Assembly: GCA_938030585.1 (NCBI GenBank)
Contig: CALHIA010000124.1
Location: forward strand, 1 to 18,339
From: an uncultured Candidatus Saccharibacteria bacterium
Lineage (GTDB): Bacteria > Patescibacteriota > Saccharimonadia > Saccharimonadales > Saccharimonadaceae
DNA length: 18,339 bases
Reading direction: 5' to 3'
Numbering within the stretch: the first letter of the stretch is position 1; the number at the start of each line of letters is the position of its first letter. A program made the translations under genes and the position numbers. This document shows, piece after piece, positions 8,298 through 14,284 of the stretch. The notes beneath the pieces were generated by a model. The model did not search any database. It was not told the origin of the DNA and was given only the letters and a program-made list of their open reading frames with translations.

Positions 8298-10012
8298 TAG
8301 TTCTCTACCGTAATCTTAATTGATACTTTATTAGCGTCGTTTGGAATTTGACGAACCCATGGGAAGGAAGTATTCACTTCAACATCAGAAACGCCGTTAA
8401 TTGACTTAATCAAGGTAGTGACTTCACCGACTTTTTTGCCAAGAGACTTTTCGAGAACGAGTTGCTCGGTGACTTCTGGACCAGTCTTCAGAGTAGCTTT
8501 AATTTTGGCAGTTGCAGCATTATTATTATTTTGGAATTTTTCAATGAAAACATTGCCAGTTTCGTAAATTTTTTGATCGTTACCTAGACGAGTAGAGACT
8601 ACAGATTTAACATACTCTTCAATTGCCGCCTTATCGACATAATTTACGCTGTAGGTAGTTTTGGCCGTGAGCTTAGCCTTGCCATTCTCAGTCGGCTGAT
8701 CGACGGCAGGGCTGGAAGTCGGGTCGGCGGTAACTTTTTTGTAGCTATCTTCAATCTTAATATCGTCAGAAGGTACTTTTTCGAATAATTCCTCTTTTAC
8801 ACCATCAGCTTCGGTCAATTTTTCCTTAGCCTTGGTAATATCAGAAGCGGTGACAATTTTTTGAATCTTATCGGTACCACCTTTAAATGCGGAATTGGCA
8901 TAACCTTCAACTCCAGCTACGGAAGATTGCCAGCCGGAGCTAACAGCTTCAATATTATATTTAGCACCACCTTCGATGGCGGTAGCTTTCACGGTTTTAG
9001 CCACCTGACATTTACCACTGTGGCGACCGGCGTCACAATTCGAGATTGAGCCATCCCAAGAAATTTTTACCTCTTGGTTGGTTAAGAAATTGAGATTGCG
9101 GTAGGCAAAGGCGGAACCTTGAGGAACAGTCGCAACATCTGGCCTAGAAGCCGTAGCCGTAGTAGTCGACATATCGAAGGTAGCGATGAGACGTAATTCA
9201 CCCGTGGCCTTATCACCAACGTTCTTCTCACCAGTAGCTTCAAATTCAACCTCAGAGTTTTTCTCTAGACTAGCAGTTTCGAGGAAGAATTTACCATCTT
9301 TCGAGGCGGCTTGCTTGGCATCAGTGACAAAAGAAACATTTTCGGAGAAATTCTCGGCGATGGTTTTAATTTTGACAGAAATCTTGGCAGCAGGTGCTAA
9401 GATAAAGGCCCAAACAAAACTTCCAATCAAAAGAACCGCGGCCACTACACCGATAATAATACGATTTTTCAATGAATCGAGAGTGAGAATCTTTTTTGGC
9501 TGATCATCAGCATCCTCATCATCGCCAGTTTTCACAACTTCTTCGGAATCGAGATTAATAGTTGAATTCTTGGCCAAAGTTGAGGTGGAGCCAACACGGG
9601 AAGCAGCAGCTTCATTAGCAGTGCGGACACGAGAAACACTACTGGACGGAGCGGCCTTTTCATTAATTTCAATTTCATCACTCGGGCTTACTTTCTTAGC
9701 CTTAGCTGGATATTCAAGATCCGCTTCATTAAATTCAGAAGGCAAGGTCGGGCGCGAGCTTAAATTCTTCGCAAAAGGTAGACTAGAAAGCGCGGCCATT
9801 TTCATAAGGGTCGGATCAGTAGTGACCACCACGATGGCTTTGTCATGCATTTTTGCAGTACGAGCGATTAGTTTAAGGTTAATAGAGCTGCGCAAAACGT
9901 TCAACTTTTTCGGTGGAACAAGTGCAATAATTTTCTGTTTGGAAGCTTTGATATGGTTGATAATGTCAGTAATATCATCCTCGGGCTCGATGTAAAAAGT
10001 GTCCTTATTCAT
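8297..10012 (-). CDS. Single-pass membrane protein with baseplate-J-like extracytoplasmic region
   Basis: This 571-residue protein begins with a compact alpha/beta domain (about 1-90) containing KQKIIALVPPK and KAIVVVTTDP, resembling a small nucleotide-binding-like fold. It continues with an acidic, disordered linker (about 100-178), one membrane helix (about 185-206) and a large outer region of about 365 residues. That region has the pattern seen in CPR proteins annotated as baseplate J/gp47-like (TVPQGSAFAYRNLNF; AIEGGAKYNIEAV), with two Cys in the segment SNCDAGRHSGKC. I assign this by recollection of the family, not by a search, so the label is tentative. It is the first gene of the envelope operon, reads from its own promoter, and is coupled by a one-base overlap to RuvX-MltG. 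An assembly, secretion or surface-scaffold role is inferred. The start at 10012 lies 6 nt after the -10 box. Confidence 0.8.
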   Translation of the reverse strand: MNKDTFYIEPEDDITDIINHIKASKQKIIALVPPKKLNVLRSSINLKLIARTAKMHDKAIVVVTTDPTLMKMAALSSLPFAKNLSSRPTLPSEFNEADLEYPAKAKKVSPSDEIEINEKAAPSSSVSRVRTANEAAASRVGSTSTLAKNSTINLDSEEVVKTGDDEDADDQPKKILTLDSLKNRIIIGVVAAVLLIGSFVWAFILAPAAKISVKIKTIAENFSENVSFVTDAKQAASKDGKFFLETASLEKNSEVEFEATGEKNVGDKATGELRLIATFDMSTTTATASRPDVATVPQGSAFAYRNLNFLTNQEVKISWDGSISNCDAGRHSGKCQVAKTVKATAIEGGAKYNIEAVSSGWQSSVAGVEGYANSAFKGGTDKIQKIVTASDITKAKEKLTEADGVKEELFEKVPSDDIKIEDSYKKVTADPTSSPAVDQPTENGKAKLTAKTTYSVNYVDKAAIEEYVKSVVSTRLGNDQKIYETGNVFIEKFQNNNNAATAKIKATLKTGPEVTEQLVLEKSLGKKVGEVTTLIKSINGVSDVEVNTSFPWVRQIPNDANKVSIKITVEN

Positions 10013-10018
10013 ACATCG

Positions 10019-10027
10019 ATTTTAACA
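10019..10027 (-). promoter_or_regulatory. Extended -10 promoter (TGTTAAAAT) of the envelope operon
   Basis: TG-T-TAAAAT on the minus strand ends 6 nt before the ATG at 10012. It lies in the 58-bp region shared with the divergent histidine-kinase promoter, so the two operons may be regulated together. No Shine-Dalgarno sequence precedes the ATG. Confidence 0.5.
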
Positions 10028-10054
10028 TATATTTGCACTGAACCAATAAGTTTA

Positions 10055-10063
10055 TGCTAAAAT
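10055..10063 (+). promoter_or_regulatory. Extended -10 promoter (TGCTAAAAT) of the two-component operon
   Basis: TG-C-TAAAAT ends 7 nt before the ATG at 10071, the same arrangement as the divergent promoter on the other strand. A leaderless transcript is predicted; no Shine-Dalgarno sequence is visible. Confidence 0.5.
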
Positions 10064-10070
10064 AAGCTTA

Positions 10071-11876
10071 ATGAGTATCTTTGATTTTATTAAAAAAGGA
10101 CCGGGCGCACAGACAGGCGCGAATGGCACTGGTGGTGCCGTGGCTGGTGCGGAAAGTGCGGAAATTTTAGCCAATCTCGTACTAAATACGATTGATAGTG
10201 GCGTAATTATTGTGTTGCCAACTGGAGTAATTGAATACATCAATCCAGCAGCAGTAAGTTTACTAGGTGGACAGATGGCGCAAAATTTCTTGGGGGCCAA
10301 ATTAGAAGATATTTTGAAACTTGAAAATGGCCAAGGTGTAGCGATTCCAGCGCAAAACAACCTAGTTTTTTATGCGGTAAATAATGGCCAAAATTATACT
10401 ACACGGGAATATTTCTTAGTCAATCTACAGGGACAGAAAAAACCAGTTGCCTTTAAAATTATTACCGCGCACTCGCCAAAAAATGAACGCATCGTGACTT
10501 TTTATGATATCACTTCGGAGCTTGAGGCCGAGAGCGAGCAGACCGAGTTTATTTCGACAGCTTCTCATGAAATGCGCACACCAGTAGCGTCGATTGAGGG
10601 GTATCTGGGATTGGCTTTAAATCCAAAAACCGCCACGATTGACGAGCGCGCGAAAAAATATTTGGAAGAGGCGCATAAATCTTCTCAACATCTCGGTAAA
10701 TTATTCAGAGATCTATTAGATGTGACAAAACTTGATGATAAAAGAATCAAGGCGCACCTCCTGCCTATTGAGGTAACCTCGACAGTGCGTTCGATTGCGG
10801 AAGGTCAAATTCCGAAGATGAGTGAGAAAAATATTCATTTTACTTTTGGTTCTTCCTCTTCCGCCAATATGAACGGCGGACGCGTGATTAATCAAGAGGT
10901 TTTTGCGGCGGTCGATGTAGATTTTCTGCGTGAGATTATTAATAATTTGATCGAAAACGCGATTAAATATACCAATAACGGGGGTGGAATTTGGGTAAAT
11001 GTGCGCGGCGATGGCGACCGTGTCTTAATCAATGTGACTGATACCGGTATTGGCATTTCTCCAGAAGACAGCAAACATGTTTTTCAGAAATTTTATCGTG
11101 CGGATAATTCGGAAACTCGCACCATCGGCGGCACTGGCCTTGGTCTTTATATTGTGAAGGAACGCGTGGAAGCGATGAGCGGTTCGACTTGGGTGGAAAG
11201 CACCTTCGGTGAAGGCTCGACTTTCTACGTGGCCTTCCCTCGTCTTACCTACGAGGAATATCTCCGTCGCAAACAAATCGAAGCCAATACTCAGGCAATG
11301 ACGCCACAAAATTCCGTTGCTTCTAATCCTGCTGTTTCTGCTTCTAATGAGAATCAAACCCCGACGCCAATGCAGTTTTCGACCGAGATGACCACACCAA
11401 GCCAAGCAGCAGTGCCAGTATCGACAACAATGAATACACCGGTTCAAACTGAAGCGCCTATGCAAGCACAAACAGCGTCGGCTATGCCAATTCAGGCACC
11501 AGCACCAGTTACGACTGAGGCAACCGCACCATCTGTACCTGTAGCTCCAACTGAGCCAGCCGCATTATCTGCACCTACAGCTCCGATGGCTCCTGCGACA
11601 CCAGTTATGCCAGCTACGTCAACTACGCAATCTAATCCATTTCTACAGAACAGTACTACCCCAGCTCAAAACACACCAGCTTCGCCAACCACACCAAATA
11701 CGCAAAACATACCAACCGCGCCAATTAATCCCGCCCCGACTCCAGCTGCAACAGCCAATCCAGTCTCGGCTCCGATTACACCGGCCAATCCTGCCCCGAC
11801 TCCAGCTGCACCTACTAATCTAACGATGCCTACCCCATCAATTACGCCAACTAACCCAAACATCTTAAATAAGTAA
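10071..11876 (+). CDS. Soluble PAS-type sensor histidine kinase with low-complexity tail
   Basis: This 601-residue kinase has no membrane segment, so it should sense a cytoplasmic signal or a partner. An N-terminal Gly/Ala-rich stretch leads to a PAS-like domain (about 32-150; DSGVIIVLPTGVIEYINPAA, ending VTFYDITSE). The HisKA domain carries the H box SHEMRTP with phospho-acceptor His166. The HATPase domain has an N box (NNLIENAIKYT, 291-301), G1 (DTGIGIS, 324-330), an F box (FQKFYR) and G2 (GGTGLGLYIVKE, 353-364), so it looks fully active. Residues from about 405 to the end are Pro/Ala/Thr/Gln-rich with no recognisable domain, and contain a tandem repeat and the motif NPFLQN. The response-regulator gene follows after 9 bp and ends with a similar tail. 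The start at 10071 fits the -10 box 7 nt upstream. The signal is unknown. Confidence 0.92.
   Translation: MSIFDFIKKGPGAQTGANGTGGAVAGAESAEILANLVLNTIDSGVIIVLPTGVIEYINPAAVSLLGGQMAQNFLGAKLEDILKLENGQGVAIPAQNNLVFYAVNNGQNYTTREYFLVNLQGQKKPVAFKIITAHSPKNERIVTFYDITSELEAESEQTEFISTASHEMRTPVASIEGYLGLALNPKTATIDERAKKYLEEAHKSSQHLGKLFRDLLDVTKLDDKRIKAHLLPIEVTSTVRSIAEGQIPKMSEKNIHFTFGSSSSANMNGGRVINQEVFAAVDVDFLREIINNLIENAIKYTNNGGGIWVNVRGDGDRVLINVTDTGIGISPEDSKHVFQKFYRADNSETRTIGGTGLGLYIVKERVEAMSGSTWVESTFGEGSTFYVAFPRLTYEEYLRRKQIEANTQAMTPQNSVASNPAVSASNENQTPTPMQFSTEMTTPSQAAVPVSTTMNTPVQTEAPMQAQTASAMPIQAPAPVTTEATAPSVPVAPTEPAALSAPTAPMAPATPVMPATSTTQSNPFLQNSTTPAQNTPASPTTPNTQNIPTAPINPAPTPAATANPVSAPITPANPAPTPAAPTNLTMPTPSITPTNPNILNK
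11727..11810 (+). repeat. 60-bp-period tandem repeat in the kinase tail
   Basis: A 24-base segment encoding NPAPTPAA occurs at 11727-11750 and again at 11787-11810 with a single difference (AATCCC versus AATCCT at its start). The period is exactly 60 bp (20 codons), so it keeps frame. It points to recent slippage-driven growth of the Pro/Ala/Thr tail. Confidence 0.7.
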
Positions 11877-11880
11877 GGAG
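11875..11880 (+). promoter_or_regulatory. Strong Shine-Dalgarno site of the response regulator
   Basis: AAGGAG lies 5 nt before the ATG at 11886 and overlaps the kinase stop codon. It fixes this start and contrasts with the promoter-proximal genes, which lack such sites. Confidence 0.8.
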
Positions 11881-11885
11881 AGAAG

Positions 11886-12587
11886 ATGACAAAAATTTTA
11901 TTAGTTGAAGACGACCAAAGCTTACGCGAGATTTACGGAATTAGATTAACGGCGGAAGGTTACGAAATTGCTTCCGCGGGTGACGGCGAAGCGGCTCTTG
12001 CCCTAGCAGTAAAAGAACGCCCAGACTTGATTATTTCCGACGTGATGATGCCAAAAATTTCAGGCTTTGATATGCTCGATATTTTGCGTTCGACGCCAGA
12101 AACCGCCAATATTAAGGTAATTATGATGACCGCACTTTCAGCGGATGATCAAAAAGCCCGTGGTGAATCGCTTGGGGCGGACCGTTTCCTCGTAAAGTCG
12201 CAAGTAGGAATTGAAGACGTAGTGAATGCCGTTCATGAAGTCTTAAATGATGCAAATGGTGCGCCAGCTACCGTAGCAACTGCTCCGACTACAGATAATA
12301 TGATGACTCAATTCGCGGCTACGCCAGCACAAACTCCAGTCGCAACACCAACACAATCAGTCTCGCCGGCCGAAACTGCAATGCAGACACAAGCTCCGAT
12401 ACAGTCTATCTCATCAGCGCAACCAGCCGTGCCAGCTCAACCTTTTGTATCTACACAATCAGCTACGCAAGCTCAACCGATCACTCCGACACAGCCAGCC
12501 ACCCAAGCTCAGCCAGTTCAAACTCAACCCGTCGCACCAGTCCAGACACCAATCAATAACCCTAACCCATTTTTAGGTAATGTATAG
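11886..12587 (+). CDS. Receiver-only response regulator with low-complexity tail
   Basis: Residues 1-120 form a complete CheY-like receiver: acidic pair Asp9/Asp10 in LVEDDQ, phospho-acceptor Asp52 in IISDVMMP, Thr82 in MMTALS and Lys104 in FLVKSQ. No DNA-binding or enzymatic output domain follows. Instead, about 113 residues rich in Gln, Ala, Pro and Thr end in NPNPFLGNV. The kinase encoded 9 bp upstream has a similar tail containing NPFLQN, so the pair is almost certainly cognate and the tails may have a common role or origin. Receiver-only regulators usually act by protein-protein contact (CheY, Spo0F); the partner is not evident here, though the tail is a candidate interaction surface. 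The last 8 bases overlap the pseudouridine-synthase gene. Confidence 0.92.
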   Translation: MTKILLVEDDQSLREIYGIRLTAEGYEIASAGDGEAALALAVKERPDLIISDVMMPKISGFDMLDILRSTPETANIKVIMMTALSADDQKARGESLGADRFLVKSQVGIEDVVNAVHEVLNDANGAPATVATAPTTDNMMTQFAATPAQTPVATPTQSVSPAETAMQTQAPIQSISSAQPAVPAQPFVSTQSATQAQPITPTQPATQAQPVQTQPVAPVQTPINNPNPFLGNV

Positions 12588-13263
12588 ATTAAATAAATTT
12601 TTAGCCGAACAAACTGGCGTCTCGCGTCGCGAAGCCGATAATCTCATCGTGGCCGGTCGCGTAAAAATCAACCAGGAAGTTGCCATTTTAGGCCGTCGAT
12701 TCGATGAAACGCGCGATGAGGTCTTTTTGGATGGCCAAAAAATTGAAGAACAAAAAGGCTTTACTTATTTAATCCTAAATAAGCCCGTAGGTTATGTTTG
12801 CTCCAAGAAACGCCAGGGTGAGACGCCGACCCTTTTTGAGCTTTTGCCCGAAAAATATCAAAATCTAAAAACCGTGGGGAGACTTGATAAGGACAGTTCA
12901 GGGTTAATTTTATTAACCAACGACGGCGATTTTGCTTTCTCGATGACTCATCCGAAATTTTTCAAAATCAAAAGCTACATCGTAAGACTGAATCGCCCAC
13001 TCGCACCGCTACATCAGCAAATGATTTCCGATATGGGCATCGATTTACCAGATGGTAAAAGCAAATTGTTTCTTAAAAAGGAGGAGTCTGATCCGAGTGG
13101 TTGCACCTTCCTAGTAGAAATGAGTGAAGGTAGAAATCGTCAAATCCGCCGCACTTTCCTGGCGGTGGGATACAAAGTAGCGAAGTTGCACCGCATTGAA
13201 TTTGGGCGATATACGCTAGAAAACTTAAAAACTGGTGAATTTAAAGAGGTGGAGAAAAGATGA
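12580..13263 (+). CDS. RsuA/RluB-family pseudouridine synthase
   Basis: This 227-residue enzyme converts specific uridines of ribosomal RNA to pseudouridine. An N-terminal S4 RNA-binding domain (about 1-50; LNKFLAEQTGVSRREADNLI) precedes the catalytic domain with LNKPVGYVCS (67-76), the active-site motif GRLDKDSSGLILLTNDG with catalytic Asp103, and the late motif EGRNRQIRR. Length and domain order fit the RsuA/RluB/RluE/RluF group; sequence reading alone does not tell the 16S from the 23S enzyme. The ATG overlaps the end of the response-regulator gene by 8 bases, with only a short AGG nearby, so translation probably depends on reinitiation. The stop codon overlaps the next ATG (ATGA). UGA as terminator here supports the standard bacterial code. 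Confidence 0.93.
   Translation: MYRLNKFLAEQTGVSRREADNLIVAGRVKINQEVAILGRRFDETRDEVFLDGQKIEEQKGFTYLILNKPVGYVCSKKRQGETPTLFELLPEKYQNLKTVGRLDKDSSGLILLTNDGDFAFSMTHPKFFKIKSYIVRLNRPLAPLHQQMISDMGIDLPDGKSKLFLKKEESDPSGCTFLVEMSEGRNRQIRRTFLAVGYKVAKLHRIEFGRYTLENLKTGEFKEVEKR
13251..13254 (+). promoter_or_regulatory. Shine-Dalgarno site of the PfkB-like gene
   Basis: GGAG within GAGGTGGAG lies 5 nt before the ATG at 13260, inside the end of the pseudouridine-synthase gene. It supports this start for a gene that overlaps its neighbour by four bases. Confidence 0.65.
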
Positions 13264-14135
13264 AAGTATTAATTATTGGTAAAAATATTAAAAACGTTTA
13301 CCTTTCTCTCGACGCGAAAAATTTTGAACTAGACAAAAACCAGAATGCGCACCTCGATTTAGCTTACGATGGTGGCGAAAAATATTATAATGATCGCTTC
13401 AGTATTATGACCGGGCAGAAGCTGGCCGATGAGGTAATTTCGAATTTTCGTATCGAGACGGAGACGGCTTTTAGTCCGGAAAACCCCGAAACCTGTGACG
13501 ATTTTCAATATATTTTGCTTTCGAAAAATAATTATATTAATTTGGCACCAGAATTTGTTAAACAATGTGACTTTAATGGCAAAATTTTAGAAAAACGCAC
13601 AGCCAAATTCGACTATATTTATATCGATTGGTCGGCGGAATTAAATAACGTGCAAATTAAGGCGATTTTGGATTATTTAGAGTCACATCCAAAGACTAAG
13701 CTAGCTTGGTGTTTTGATCGCTCGGAGCTGCCAAAATTATTAAATGCACCAGATTTAAGCAAGACCAACTTGACGACTTTTTATCGTCTCTTGCAGCGAG
13801 CGGAGATTGTATTCGTGATGGGCGAAAAATCGCAAATGATGCGAGTGAAACAAATTTTAGGTACACTTTCGATTTTGAAGCTAATCTATGTAACAGAAAA
13901 CCAAATCCTGGCTGGCGTTTTCAAAGAAGATTTTCAAAATAAAGACCTGAAGGTAACACGCGATGTAGCGGCGACGATTATTGCGGGCACAATTTTCTCG
14001 GCCCTAATTACAGACTGGAATTTACAGCGCGCTCTGATGCTTTCGAAAATTAATGTAGAAAATTCAAAGGCCAATAAAACTCTAAAGATTAATCAATTAT
14101 CTGATAAGCTGCGTGAAGCCTTAGCGATCAGATGA
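13260..14135 (+). CDS. Hypothetical protein, possibly a degenerate PfkB-type carbohydrate kinase
   Basis: This 291-residue protein has no clear membrane segment or signal peptide. Its alternating beta/alpha pattern and C-terminal part resemble PfkB/ribokinase-fold kinases: AEIVFVMGEKSQM (181-193) where that family has its late Rossmann strand, and DVAATIIAGTIFSALI (235-250) followed by LQRALMLSKINVENS, reminiscent of the PfkB helix after the signature. The GAGD motif with its catalytic Asp is not present; the segment appears two residues shorter there. If the family is right, it is probably catalytically inactive or altered. I hold the family call with low confidence, while the gene itself is well supported by its Shine-Dalgarno site, its 4-bp overlap with the upstream gene, and its length. 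It is the last gene of the plus-strand operon and is followed by degenerate repeats of its own 3' end. Confidence 0.75.
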   Translation: MKVLIIGKNIKNVYLSLDAKNFELDKNQNAHLDLAYDGGEKYYNDRFSIMTGQKLADEVISNFRIETETAFSPENPETCDDFQYILLSKNNYINLAPEFVKQCDFNGKILEKRTAKFDYIYIDWSAELNNVQIKAILDYLESHPKTKLAWCFDRSELPKLLNAPDLSKTNLTTFYRLLQRAEIVFVMGEKSQMMRVKQILGTLSILKLIYVTENQILAGVFKEDFQNKDLKVTRDVAATIIAGTIFSALITDWNLQRALMLSKINVENSKANKTLKINQLSDKLREALAIR

Positions 14136-14225
14136 ATTACGGAAGCTCTAATTATTAGACAAACTATGTGAAGCCTTGGCCATTAGATAAAATAACCTAC
14201 TGAATAAGCTCCGATTGTTAGAAAA
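14115..14225 (+). repeat. Degenerate tandem copies of the 3' end of the PfkB-like gene
   Basis: Four related units begin at 14115, 14142, 14170 and 14205 (spacings 27, 28 and 35), each like GAAGCCTTAGCGATCAGA. The first encodes the true C-terminus (EALAIR, stop). The third, read from 14158 to 14190, still encodes DKLCEALAIR followed by a stop, against DKLREALAIR in the gene. This looks like an eroded tandem duplication of the gene's tail. Confidence 0.6.
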
Positions 14226-14250
14226 ATCCCTAGTCTGACTAGGGATTTTT
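14222..14250. terminator. Bidirectional intrinsic terminator between convergent operons
   Basis: A perfect 12-bp stem (AAAAATCCCTAG / CTAGGGATTTTT) encloses a 5-nt loop. The outer arms give a U-run on either strand, so it can end both the plus-strand two-component operon and minus-strand uvrA, whose stop lies 35 bp away. It is the clearest terminator in the window. Confidence 0.9.
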
Positions 14251-14284
14251 AAAATACCGCAATGCTTAAGCTAAAGAGCGGGTT

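Noticed and set aside
13261..14135. Possibility of recoded UGA (glycine or tryptophan) as in some CPR lineages
   Set aside because: UGA ends the genes at 13263, 14135 and 6567 exactly where family lengths and overlaps expect a stop, and Trp is encoded by TGG throughout.
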